Source: Hymenobacter sp. DG25A
GTDB lineage: Bacteria > Bacteroidota > Bacteroidia > Cytophagales > Hymenobacteraceae
DNA length: 64,000 nt
NCBI RefSeq assembly: GCF_001280305.1
Contig: NZ_CP012623.1
Location: 2,542,001 to 2,606,000 of the forward strand
Direction of reading: 5' to 3'
Shown here: piece by piece, positions 16,682-25,977 of the stretch
Layout of the letters: each line of letters starts with the position of its first letter
Numbering within the stretch: the stretch's first letter is position 1
Notes under the pieces: model-generated
The model's database searches: none
Told to the model about the DNA's origin: nothing
The model's input: the letters and a program-made list of their open reading frames with translations, nothing else
Made by a program: the position numbers and the translations under genes

Positions 16682-17008
16682 ATGAAGAAGGTATTTGTTC
16701 TTGCCGCACTCCTCGTAACCGGTGTTACTGCTGCTAACGCTCAAACCAGCACTACCACTACCACCACTACCCAGCCTACTCAGGGCACTACAGTGGGAAC
16801 CCAGGTAGGTACTGCCGTTCTCGATGCTACAGGCACCGTGAATACAACCGTAACCACGCCTGCTGCAACGACGGCTCCGGCTACCACAACTACCGTAGAA
16901 ACGCAAACGGGTACCGCGGTTTCAGCAGATGCTGTTGCAACAACGCAGCCTGCTGACGTGAAAAAGGCAAAAAACAAGAAGAAGAAGTCGAAGATCAAGG
17001 CGGAGTAG
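16682..17008 (+). CDS. Small secreted Thr-rich, Lys-tailed protein
   Basis: 108 residues. A clear signal peptide (residues 1-20, cleavage near ANA-QT) is followed by a low-complexity region of about 70 residues dominated by Thr, Ala and Val, including a run of seven Thr. A strongly basic tail (KKAKNKKKKSKIK) ends the protein. No domain is recognised. It could be an envelope or surface-associated structural peptide; charge and composition recall small periplasmic proteins common in Hymenobacter, but nothing more can be said. A strong terminator follows 24 bp downstream, making this a single-gene unit. Confidence 0.75.
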   Translation: MKKVFVLAALLVTGVTAANAQTSTTTTTTTQPTQGTTVGTQVGTAVLDATGTVNTTVTTPAATTAPATTTTVETQTGTAVSADAVATTQPADVKKAKNKKKKSKIKAE

Positions 17009-17032
17009 TCCTCCTTTGCTTTACTGCTTACC

Positions 17033-17065
17033 AAAGCCCGACCCCGGATCCTGGGGTCGGGCTTT
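17033..17065 (+). terminator. Rho-independent terminator
   Basis: AAAGCCCGACCCC / GGGGTCGGGCTTT stem of 13 bp with a 7-nt loop (GGATCCT), then a T-rich tract. Ends the small secreted-protein gene. Confidence 0.9.
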
Positions 17066-17170
17066 CTGTTTTCTAAGGATGGATGGCAGTAGGCCCGGCT
17101 TTCGGAGGTTTAAAGCAACGCTACGCTGATATAGTATTTGCTCATAAAGGCAGTGCTGTATCTTGCAAGG

Positions 17171-19504
17171 GTGAACTACCGGGCATTTTTAGCATTCCTT
17201 TCTTCCGCGCTGTGGCGTTGGCGGCGGTATGGGCTGGGGCTGCTGCTGGTAGTTGGCACAGGCTTTCTGCTCGACCGGCTTTTTCCGGTGCCGCCGCCCC
17301 CGCAGTACTCCCCTATCGTGCTGGCAGCCGATGGCTCGGTGCTGCATGCATACCTGAACCCCACCCAAAAGTGGCGGATGAAAACCGAGCTGCGCGAAAT
17401 CACCCCCGCACTGCGCAAGGCTATTATAGAAAAAGAGGACCGGTGGTTTTACTGGCACGTAGGCGTGAACCCCGTAGCGCTGGTGCAGGCAGCCGGGCGC
17501 AACGTGTTTGGCACGGGCCGCACCACCGGGGCCAGCACCATTACTATGCAGGTGGCGCGGCTGCTGGAGCCTAAGGAGCGCACCTTCCGTAATAAGCTGC
17601 TGGAAATGCTGCGCGCCACCCAGTTGGAACTGCACTACAGCAAGGCCGAGATTCTGCAGCTTTACCTGAATCTGGTGCCTTATGGCGGCAATGTGGAAGG
17701 CGTTAAATCAGCAGCATTACTCTACTTCCAGCAGCCGCCTGATTACCTCTCCCTGGCCCAGACCGTCACGCTGGCCATTATCCCCAACCGTCCGCGCGGC
17801 CTGATTTTAGGCAAAAACAACGCGGCGGTGCTGCAGGAGCGCAACCGCTGGCTCAGGCGCTTTGCCAAAGCCGGGTTATTTCCGAAACAGGATGTGGAAG
17901 ATGCCCTGCTGGAGCCGCTGGACGTGCAGCGCCATGCCGCCCCGGCGCTGGCGCCGCACTTTTCGCGCCGGCTGGTGCGGCAGTTTCCTCAGCAGGCCAT
18001 TATCCGGTCGGCGCTTAGTAGCAGCAAGCAAAGCAAGGCCGAAGACCTCACGCGTAACTACGTGCGCCGCCTCTATGAGCGGGGCATTACTCAGGCCTCG
18101 GTGCTGGTCATCAACAACCGCACGCGGCAGGTAGAGGCCTACGTGGGCTCCGCCGATTTCCGGGACTTCGCCAACCAGGGTCAGAATGATGGCGTGCAGG
18201 CGGTTCGCTCGCCGGGCAGCACGCTGAAGCCGTTTTTGTATGCGCTGGCTATGGACCGCGGCCTGGTGACGCCCAAACGCATGCTGCCCGATGTACCCAC
18301 CAACTTCCAGGGCTACCGGCCCGAGAACTTCGACAAGCACTGCAATGGCGAAGTAACGCTGGAGCGGGCCCTGGCCTATTCCCTCAACATCCCGGCCGTG
18401 CGCGTGCTCCACGAGCTGGGGGTGCCCGCCTTCACGGATAAGCTCCGGCAGGCGGGTTTTCAGAATATCACCCGCAATGCCCCGCGTTTGGGCCTGAGTA
18501 GTATTCTGGGGGGCTGCGGTGCTAGTCTGGAAGAGTTGACCAACCTGTATGTAACGCTGGCCAACGGGGGCCGCTACGCCGGCCTGCGGCTGACCTCCGC
18601 CCCTGCCGCCGCCTCCAGCCGGCTGTTTACGGAGGCATCGGCCTTTCTTACTACCGATATTCTGGCCCAGCTTACCCGCCCCGATCTGCCGCTGGGCGCG
18701 GCCAGCAGCCTGCGTCTGCCCAAAGTAGCCTGGAAAACCGGCACCAGCTACGGCCGCCGCGACGCCTGGAGCATCGGCTACAACAAACAATACACTATTG
18801 GTGTGTGGGTGGGCAATTTCAGCGGCCAGGGCAGCCCCGCCCTCACCGGCGCCGATGTGGCCACGCCCCTGCTCTTTGATCTGTTTAATGCCGTAGCCTA
18901 TAATTCGCCCAACGATTGGTTTGTGCCGCCCGCCGCGCTGGATTTTCGGTTGGTGTGTGCCGAGTCGGGCCTGGTACCGGGGGAGAACTGCCCCAACCAG
19001 CTGATTGATTATTTCCTGCCCGGCGTATCGTCGGGGCAGCGCTGCCAGCACCAGCGGGAAGTGCTGCTTTCTGCCGATGGCCAATTCACGTATTGCCGGG
19101 CCTGCGCGCCGGCTGCCGGGTTCCGGCGGGAGTGGTACCCCAATCTGCTGCCCGAAATAGCCGCTTACAAAGAAGCCCAGGGCATTCCGTACCGCCGGTT
19201 GCCGGCGCACAACCCGCAATGCCAGCTGGTACAGGAGGGCCCGGAGCGGGCCCCCAGCATCACCTCGCCCGCCGCCAATACGGAATACGTACTCAATAGC
19301 CACGAAAAGCAGCAGCTCCTGCTCAGCTGCACCACCGATAATGAGGTGCGGCAGGTGTATTGGTACGTGAACGACCAGTTTCTGCGAGCGGCGGCCGCCA
19401 CGGAAAGGGTGTTCTTCCATCCCCCATCCGGCCCGGTAAAAATTTCCTGCGCCGACGACCACGGCCGCAATACCGATGTATTGGTAACCGTGACGCAGCT
19501 CTGA
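17171..19504 (+). CDS. pbpC: Penicillin-binding protein 1C (bifunctional transglycosylase/transpeptidase)
   Basis: About 777 residues from a GTG at 17171; a TTG at 17138 would give 788 and no in-frame ATG exists near the start, so the start is uncertain. A membrane anchor (YGLGLLLVVGTGFLLDRLF) is followed by the GT51 glycosyltransferase domain with EDRWFYWH and GASTITMQVAR. The transpeptidase domain follows, with the nucleophile in STLK (codons from 18218), SLN (from 18380) and KTGTS (from 18734). A PBP1C-type C-terminal domain comes last. Acts in the periplasm on peptidoglycan. Its usual partner, the YfhM-type alpha-2-macroglobulin, ends at 1678, so the pair is separated by the arg cluster. 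Confidence 0.93.
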   Translation: MNYRAFLAFLSSALWRWRRYGLGLLLVVGTGFLLDRLFPVPPPPQYSPIVLAADGSVLHAYLNPTQKWRMKTELREITPALRKAIIEKEDRWFYWHVGVNPVALVQAAGRNVFGTGRTTGASTITMQVARLLEPKERTFRNKLLEMLRATQLELHYSKAEILQLYLNLVPYGGNVEGVKSAALLYFQQPPDYLSLAQTVTLAIIPNRPRGLILGKNNAAVLQERNRWLRRFAKAGLFPKQDVEDALLEPLDVQRHAAPALAPHFSRRLVRQFPQQAIIRSALSSSKQSKAEDLTRNYVRRLYERGITQASVLVINNRTRQVEAYVGSADFRDFANQGQNDGVQAVRSPGSTLKPFLYALAMDRGLVTPKRMLPDVPTNFQGYRPENFDKHCNGEVTLERALAYSLNIPAVRVLHELGVPAFTDKLRQAGFQNITRNAPRLGLSSILGGCGASLEELTNLYVTLANGGRYAGLRLTSAPAAASSRLFTEASAFLTTDILAQLTRPDLPLGAASSLRLPKVAWKTGTSYGRRDAWSIGYNKQYTIGVWVGNFSGQGSPALTGADVATPLLFDLFNAVAYNSPNDWFVPPAALDFRLVCAESGLVPGENCPNQLIDYFLPGVSSGQRCQHQREVLLSADGQFTYCRACAPAAGFRREWYPNLLPEIAAYKEAQGIPYRRLPAHNPQCQLVQEGPERAPSITSPAANTEYVLNSHEKQQLLLSCTTDNEVRQVYWYVNDQFLRAAAATERVFFHPPSGPVKISCADDHGRNTDVLVTVTQL

Positions 19505-19647
19505 TTTCATCGAAAACCGAGGACAAAACAAGTGTATTTCTCCTGATTTGAATAGGCCTGTTTCACTCCCAAAATGAGCTTTTCTGCTATGCGGCAGCCA
19601 ATACTTATCATTTTTCGGATTGAACCTCAACGCCCGGTTTCCCGTTA

Positions 19648-19663
19648 TGGCACGGTGCTTGCA
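19648..19663 (+). promoter_or_regulatory. Sigma-54 (RpoN) promoter, perfect -24/-12 match
   Basis: TGGCACGgtgcTTGCA matches the consensus TGGCACG-N4-TTGCA at every position. Transcription would begin near 19675, about 40 nt before the ATG at 19715. An enhancer-binding activator site was not identified. Confidence 0.75.
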
Positions 19664-19714
19664 AAAGTTCTTATCACAAGCGTAACCATCTTCTGAAACT
19701 TAAAGTCTAGTATT

Positions 19715-20284
19715 ATGAAAAAGGTCAGTCTGATTTTGAGCCTCGTATTTCTGCTCAACATAGCCTTCACCAATTTTTCTCAGGCGCAAACTAGAAAGCC
19801 CTGGAGCCCACAAGCCAAAGGCGCCATTATTGGTGGCGTTGGTGGAGCTGCTGCGGGTGCCCTGATTCATAAGCGTAACCGCGTAGTGGGTGGCGCAGTA
19901 GGCGCTGCCGCCGGTGCTGGTACTGGCTATGTAATTGGTAAGAGCATTGACAACAAGCGTAAGGCCCGTGCCGCCGAAGCGGCCCGCGTAGCGGCTAATA
20001 ACCGCGCTGCCGCTGCTGAGCGTCAGGCCGCTGCCGCCCGCGCCGAGCGTTCGGCCATGGCCCGCCGCCTAGAATCTTCCAAGCAAAACAATGGTCTGGC
20101 CGTAGGTCAGCAGCAGCAATATCCTGGCGCGGCTTCCGGTTTTGCCGCCGCTTCTATCCCTGCCATGATGTATGCCAGCAATGGCGCGTCAATGCCCATG
20201 AACGCAGCTTATTTGCCCAATGCCTCGTATGGGGAGCGTTCTACGGAATATCCTACCTCGGAATATCGTAGAAAGAGCTGGTAA
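19715..20284 (+). CDS. YMGG-like glycine-zipper envelope protein
   Basis: 189 residues. Signal peptide of about 24 residues (cleavage after QAQ), then two Gly/Ala-rich hydrophobic stretches (GAIIGGVGGAAAGALI and VVGGAVGAAAGAGTGYVIG, residues about 36-73) typical of glycine-zipper proteins that insert in the outer membrane or form membrane channels. An Ala/Arg-rich, probably helical segment (residues 80-118) and a flexible C-terminus follow. Members of this group are often stress-induced. The gene stands alone behind a perfect sigma-54 promoter and ahead of a terminator, so it is probably switched on by an RpoN-dependent activator. Specific function unknown. Confidence 0.85.
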   Translation: MKKVSLILSLVFLLNIAFTNFSQAQTRKPWSPQAKGAIIGGVGGAAAGALIHKRNRVVGGAVGAAAGAGTGYVIGKSIDNKRKARAAEAARVAANNRAAAAERQAAAARAERSAMARRLESSKQNNGLAVGQQQQYPGAASGFAAASIPAMMYASNGASMPMNAAYLPNASYGERSTEYPTSEYRRKSW

Positions 20285-20303
20285 GTCCGGATTCTCCCTT
20301 AGT

Positions 20304-20342
20304 TTCGCCGACTCCAGCCTTGTGCCGGAGTCGGCGAATTTC
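20304..20342 (+). terminator. Rho-independent terminator
   Basis: TTCGCCGACTCC / GGAGTCGGCGAA, a 12-bp perfect stem with an 11-nt loop, then TTTCTTTT. Follows the glycine-zipper gene. Confidence 0.9.
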
Positions 20343-20372
20343 TTTTACTTCTTCACCAAACCCCCTGGCTCT

Positions 20373-20837
20373 ATGAAGCCCTATCTGTTGCTATTGCTCG
20401 CTACGGCCGCCCTGGCTTCTTCTTGTACCAAAACCGACGAGAAGAAGGATGCCGCCAATATTCAAACGCTGGACCAGCAATTTGTTGGAGCCTGGAACAG
20501 CAAGAATGCCATGCAGCTGGATACGATGATGGCGGATGATGTGCATTACCTGCAAGGCGAAGCCCATTACCAGGGCAAGTCGGAGGTTTCCAACCGCTGG
20601 GTTCGGGAAACCATCAATACTATTTCCGACCTGCGCCTGAACCCGGTTAGCTCCGGTGCTGATACCCAAATAGCATATGAAGCCGGTACTTTCTCGGTAG
20701 ACGTGCTGCCCGCTGCCCCCGGCCAGCCCATGGGCGAAGGCGAAGGCAACTTTGTCCTGATCTGGAAAAAGAACGCCAAAGGCCTCTGGAAGCTGAGCTA
20801 CGCGCAGCTGGAAGGCCTGCCCGTAAAAGCCAAGTAA
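20373..20837 (+). CDS. Lipoprotein with SnoaL/DUF4440-like domain
   Basis: 154 residues from the ATG at 20373; a longer frame from 20220 overlaps the previous gene and its terminator. The signal peptide ends in a lipobox ALASSC (Cys18), so the mature protein is lipid-anchored. The remainder (LDQQFVGAWNSKNAMQLDTMMADDVHYLQGE..., ending FVLIWKKNAKGLWKLSYAQLEGLP) has the length and spacing of the SnoaL-like/DUF4440 NTF2-fold family. These are small cone-shaped domains that bind varied ligands or act as isomerases. No substrate can be named. A terminator follows 17 bp downstream. Confidence 0.82.
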   Translation: MKPYLLLLLATAALASSCTKTDEKKDAANIQTLDQQFVGAWNSKNAMQLDTMMADDVHYLQGEAHYQGKSEVSNRWVRETINTISDLRLNPVSSGADTQIAYEAGTFSVDVLPAAPGQPMGEGEGNFVLIWKKNAKGLWKLSYAQLEGLPVKAK

Positions 20838-20854
20838 GCCGCTACCCATACCAT

Positions 20855-20894
20855 ACAAAAAGGCCCCACCAGGTATCTGGCGGGGCCTTTTTGT
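20855..20894. terminator. Bidirectional terminator between convergent genes
   Basis: ACAAAAAGGCCCC ... GGGGCCTTTTTGT stem with A-run on the left and T-run on the right, placed between the plus-strand lipoprotein gene and the minus-strand DUF779 gene. Confidence 0.9.
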
Positions 20895-20917
20895 ATGCTT
20901 GATTATCTCTCCCCAGG

Positions 20918-21316
20918 CTAAGATGCTTGCGCGGCCAGGTATTCCTCGCCTTCCAGCACCGGCGCCATATCCCGGGACTCCTCCTCCGTAAACAGCCGGG
21001 ACCGAATCAGGAAGCGCACGCCCAGCGGTATTTCCAACGAAAAGCTCGCTCCTCGCCCTTTGGTTACGTCTACCGTGAGCTGGGTATGCTGCCAGTACTC
21101 AAACTGGCTGGTACTCATGAAGAAGTCGCAGTCATGGATCTGGCCCAGCCATACATCGTTGCCCCCAATGCGGAACTCGCCTTTGGTAAAGCACATGGGC
21201 GAGGAACCGTCGCAGCAGCCCCCGCTCTGGTGGAACATTAAAGGGCCATGCTCGTCGCGCAGCAAATCAATGGTGGCTTCGGCGGCGGGGGTTACTAAAA
21301 CTCGGGGAGTAGGCAT
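20918..21316 (-). CDS. DUF779 domain protein
   Basis: 132 residues, full family length. The cysteine-rich HQSGGCCDGSSPMC motif (residues about 29-42) and DCDFFMS are family signatures and could bind metal. DUF779 genes are nearly always next to an aldehyde dehydrogenase gene, as here (191 bp downstream of the ald stop, same strand), so an accessory role for that enzyme is likely. Biochemical activity is not known. Palindrome B2 occupies the gap between the two genes. Confidence 0.92.
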   Translation of the reverse strand: MPTPRVLVTPAAEATIDLLRDEHGPLMFHQSGGCCDGSSPMCFTKGEFRIGGNDVWLGQIHDCDFFMSTSQFEYWQHTQLTVDVTKGRGASFSLEIPLGVRFLIRSRLFTEEESRDMAPVLEGEEYLAAQAS

Positions 21317-21352
21317 GGGAAGCGGTGAAGTTGTGGATTTGTAAAAACGCCT

Positions 21353-21451
21353 GTCATCCTGAGCTTGGCGAAGGACCTTATGCCAGTAGAACGATTATCG
21401 TTGCTACGACTCGTTTTTACGGGAGAAGGTCCTTCGCAGGCTCAGGATGAC
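21353..21451. repeat. Dispersed palindromic repeat, 'cgaaggacctt' type (B2)
   Basis: Left arm GTCATCCTGAGCTTGGCGAA, right arm ending GGCTCAGGATGAC. The inner part (ACGATTATCGTTGCTACGAC) is also shared with element B4, so the full length of about 100 bp is conserved and not only the ends. Lies between ald and DUF779. Confidence 0.9.
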
Positions 21452-21507
21452 AGTATGTTTTAGGATAGAAGCTGCAACACAGCTTCACCCTTCATCACTA
21501 CAGCTTT

Positions 21508-23034
<1,527 letters not shown>

Positions 23035-23211
23035 GGATGGGGATTTGTGTGGGTTTCGGATATCCCAAGCTAGCTTCTTATCCTGCCGAAATAGTTGTAT
23101 TATACTCTCAGAAATACCGCCTATAGTCGCAAGTTGCCGTTGAGCTTTTCCCCGAAAGCTCAACCTAGCCTGCTGGTTTTCTGCTAATTGCAATGAACAA
23201 TTTCCGCTTGC

Positions 23212-23226
23212 TCTCTATTGTAGAGA
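23212..23226. promoter_or_regulatory. Short palindrome in the ald/araC divergent region, possible operator
   Basis: TCTCTA-TTG-TAGAGA is a perfect 6-3-6 inverted repeat located 50 bp before the AraC-type gene and 180 bp before ald. A direct repeat of ATTTCCGC flanks it at about 23199 and 23239. Placement fits a regulator-binding site, but no consensus supports it. Confidence 0.35.
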
Positions 23227-23275
23227 AAGTATTGTGCTATTTCCGCGTTCAGGCTTCTCATCGGACTCCCCACCC

Positions 23276-24205
23276 ATGCCTACCCATCACCTGCCCGCCC
23301 CTATTTCCCTGCATCAGCCAGAGCAGCTGACCACGCTGGTGGAAAACCGCACCGTGTACACACTGGAAGCCTTTGAGCTGAACGTGTTTGAAACTCACCG
23401 CACGGCCCACCAGGTACCGCTCAGCATGGGCCACGTGGTGCTTACCACCATGCTGCGGGGCAAGAAAGTGATGCACTTGGCCGGCCGCCCGGCCTTCGAC
23501 TACCTCCCGGGCGAGTCAGTAGTGGTGGGCAAGGATGAAACCATGGTCATTGATTTTCCGGAAGCCAACGAGGCCCAGCCCACGCAATGCCTGGCCGTAG
23601 CTATTCCCACCGATACCATCCGGCAAACCGTAGACCTGCTCAATGAGCACTCGCCCCGCGCAGAAGAGCACCTGCCCTGGCAGCTGGACACCGCCGAGCA
23701 CGCCCACTTTCAGAACACGCCCGAGCTTACCAGCACCCTGGAGCGCCTGGTGCAGCTTTCCCAGGATACGGGCCGCGTGAAGGATGTGCTGGCCAACTTC
23801 ACCATTCAGGAAATGCTGGTGCGCCTGATGCAAACCCAGGCCCGGCAGCTGCTCTTTCACAACTATAAGGAGCACGTCACGTCCCACCGCTTTGCCCACG
23901 TGGTGCAGTACATCAAACAGCACCTCACGGAGCAGATTACCATTGAGAAGCTGAGCGAGCTGGCCTGCATGAGCAAGGCCACCTTTTTCCGGGTGTTTAA
24001 GCGCGAGCTGGGCCTCACGCCCGTAGAATATGTGATTCAGGAGCGCCTGGCCGAAGCCAAGCGCCTGTTGCGCAACCCGCTTACCACCGTTACGGACGTG
24101 TGCTTCCGGACGGGCTTCAATAACACGGCTTACTTTCAGAAGCTGTTTAAGCAGTATGAAGGCGTAACGCCGGGGCTGTATAAAAAGCAGTATGCTACTC
24201 TTTAG
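23276..24205 (+). CDS. AraC family transcriptional regulator
   Basis: 309 residues from the ATG at 23276; the alternative at 23234 adds 14 residues. The N-terminal 190 residues resemble the AraC_N ligand-binding domain. The C-terminal 100 residues form the double helix-turn-helix: ITIEKLSELACMSKATFFRVFKRELG (first) and VTDVCFRTGFNNTAYFQKLFKQYEGVTPGLYKKQY (second, with the conserved GF.....F...FK pattern). Being divergent from the aldehyde dehydrogenase gene suggests it senses an aldehyde or alcohol-derived signal and activates that gene. Confidence 0.93.
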   Translation: MPTHHLPAPISLHQPEQLTTLVENRTVYTLEAFELNVFETHRTAHQVPLSMGHVVLTTMLRGKKVMHLAGRPAFDYLPGESVVVGKDETMVIDFPEANEAQPTQCLAVAIPTDTIRQTVDLLNEHSPRAEEHLPWQLDTAEHAHFQNTPELTSTLERLVQLSQDTGRVKDVLANFTIQEMLVRLMQTQARQLLFHNYKEHVTSHRFAHVVQYIKQHLTEQITIEKLSELACMSKATFFRVFKRELGLTPVEYVIQERLAEAKRLLRNPLTTVTDVCFRTGFNNTAYFQKLFKQYEGVTPGLYKKQYATL

Positions 24206-24212
24206 ATAAAAC

Positions 24213-24533
24213 ATGAAGCGTGACACTTTTAAAACCCTCTTGGTATTTCTGAGTCCCGTCTTCGCGCTGATCCTATATATTAATTATGATGCCCACTGGA
24301 GCCCTGAGGCAGCAATAGGTCAGGAGAATCTTCGTAACATCCGTAAGGTTGAAATAGGTATGGACTCGTCTACTGTCCTGGCTATAATGGGCAATCCAGA
24401 ATCCAGAGTGTATTTTCTTCCTGTTCCACAAACCACAACTTACACCTATCGAACGCCACCAGGTTCGTCCATGAGTTGCTACGTTGTCTTTGATAATGAA
24501 ATGAAGGTTATAGAAAGAAAGGTTATTCAATAA
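24213..24533 (+). CDS. Small membrane-anchored protein with SmpA/BamE-like domain
   Basis: 106 residues, starting 7 bp after the AraC gene. One N-terminal hydrophobic segment (residues 8-23), then a soluble part with VEIGMDSSTVLAIMGNPESRVYF and YVVFDNEMKVIERKVI. This is the 'iGms..eV..imGnP....f.....Y.y...y.V.Fd..gkV' pattern of SmpA/OmlA-like domains. GC content is visibly lower than in the flanking genes, as with the similar protein at 1707, so recent transfer is possible. Function unknown. Confidence 0.7.
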   Translation: MKRDTFKTLLVFLSPVFALILYINYDAHWSPEAAIGQENLRNIRKVEIGMDSSTVLAIMGNPESRVYFLPVPQTTTYTYRTPPGSSMSCYVVFDNEMKVIERKVIQ

Positions 24534-24652
24534 ATAGCACAGAAGTTCTACAGTTAACTATTGTACAATAGTTAACAACTTTCCCGGCTGACTTGGGGTT
24601 GTGTGAGGCCAGTAAGGCGGCGGCAATAATAGCCGCCGTAATTTTGCCTCCT

Positions 24653-25906
24653 ATGAAAGATGCCGTTGCGGCTGCGCCTCAGCCAGTGCTAGAGGACATT
24701 CGTCCTATTCCGTCCCATCCTCCGCTTGCTCCGGCCCTGGTCTGGCTGATGGCCATTACCTGCGGACTGGTGGTGGCCAATATCTACTACAACCAGCCGC
24801 TGCTGGCCGAAATCGGGAAGACCTTTGGCTTGTCGGATAGCCGGGTGAGCTTGGTAGCCACCATTACGCAGGTAGGCTATACCCTAGGGCTGCTGTTTGT
24901 GGTGCCACTGGGTGATAAGCGCGAGCGGAAAAGCCTGATTCTGGCCCTGCTGCTCTTTGCGGCGGTTTGTCTGGCCGGCGCGGCCTTTGCCCCTACGTTT
25001 GCGCTGCTGGTGGCCGCCAGCCTGCTGATTGGCATTTTCTCCGCGGTGCCGCAACTGCTGATTCCCATGGCAGCCTCCCTGGCCACTAATGAGGAGCGCG
25101 GCCGGGTGGTAGGCAAAGTCATGAGCGGTTTGCTTATCGGCATTCTGGTATCCCGGACCATCAGCGGGTATGTGGGCGCGCATTTTGGCTGGCGCACCAT
25201 GTTCTGGGTAGGTGCCGGCGTGATGGTGGTGCTGACCGGCATTCTGGCCCGCATGCTGCCGCGCAATCAGCCCACCTTTACCGGCAGCTACGCCAGCCTG
25301 CTTCGCTCGCTGGGCACCCTCACCCGCACCCTGCCTACGCTGCGCCGCTCGGCGCTGGTGGGCCTGTGCATGTTTGCCGGCTTTAGCGCTTTCTGGACTA
25401 CGCTGGTGTTCTTCCTGGAAAGCAGCACCTACAACTACCATAGTGATGTGGCCGGCCTGTTCGGCCTCATTGGCGCCAGCGGGGCCCTGGCCTCGCCCTT
25501 GGCTGGCCGCTCAGCCGACCGCAAAGGCGCCGACTTTGCCCTCAACATTGGCATACTGCTGTGTGTAGGGTCTTTTGTGCTCCTGCTGTTTGGTGGGTAC
25601 TATCTGGTGGGGCTGATTCTGGCCGTTGTTATTCTGGATGTAGGCCAGCAGATGACCCACATTTCCAACCAATCACGCATTTTTTCCCTGCTGCCGGAAG
25701 CCCGCAGCCGCCTGAATACGGTGTATATGACGGCTGCTTTCATTGGCGCCTCCCTGGGCTCCTGGCTGGGCGGGCAGGCCTGGGCGCATTTCCACTGGCC
25801 GGGCGTATGCGCCGTGGGGCTGGCGTTTGGCGTGGCGGGCTACCTGGTTAACCGCTTTTATGGGCGGCCTGGTGCTGGTATGGCTGTTGAGTTGTCAGAA
25901 GAGTAG
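24653..25906 (+). CDS. MFS transporter (drug/metabolite exporter-like)
   Basis: 417 residues from the ATG at 24653; the in-frame start at 24593 adds 20 unlikely residues. Twelve predicted membrane segments. The loop 2-3 signature G-x-x-x-D/G-(R/K)-x-R-(R/K) appears as VPLGDKRERKSLIL (about residues 81-94), and the second-half equivalent as LAGRSADRKG. The N-terminus NIYYNQPLLAEIGKTFGLSDSRVSLVATITQVGY is characteristic of the YnfM/arabinose-efflux-like subgroup. Substrate unknown; export by proton antiport is likely. Ends at a shared terminator facing the GH16 gene. Confidence 0.9.
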   Translation: MKDAVAAAPQPVLEDIRPIPSHPPLAPALVWLMAITCGLVVANIYYNQPLLAEIGKTFGLSDSRVSLVATITQVGYTLGLLFVVPLGDKRERKSLILALLLFAAVCLAGAAFAPTFALLVAASLLIGIFSAVPQLLIPMAASLATNEERGRVVGKVMSGLLIGILVSRTISGYVGAHFGWRTMFWVGAGVMVVLTGILARMLPRNQPTFTGSYASLLRSLGTLTRTLPTLRRSALVGLCMFAGFSAFWTTLVFFLESSTYNYHSDVAGLFGLIGASGALASPLAGRSADRKGADFALNIGILLCVGSFVLLLFGGYYLVGLILAVVILDVGQQMTHISNQSRIFSLLPEARSRLNTVYMTAAFIGASLGSWLGGQAWAHFHWPGVCAVGLAFGVAGYLVNRFYGRPGAGMAVELSEE

Positions 25907-25924
25907 CCTCATCCCTATAGAGCA

Positions 25925-25962
25925 TAAAAAAAGCCCCGACCATACGGCCGGGGCTTTTTTAA
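25925..25962. terminator. Bidirectional terminator
   Basis: AAAAAAAGCCCCG..CGGGGCTTTTTT stem-loop between the convergent MFS and GH16 genes, with A-run and T-run on either side. Loop sequence ACCATACGGC partly pairs as well. Confidence 0.9.
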
Positions 25963-25977
25963 TAATGCGTTCAGATA

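Noticed and set aside
17083..17574. ATG-started frame overlapping the pbpC start
   Set aside because: Different frame from the penicillin-binding protein, with no recognisable domain; the pbpC frame carries the GT51 motifs.
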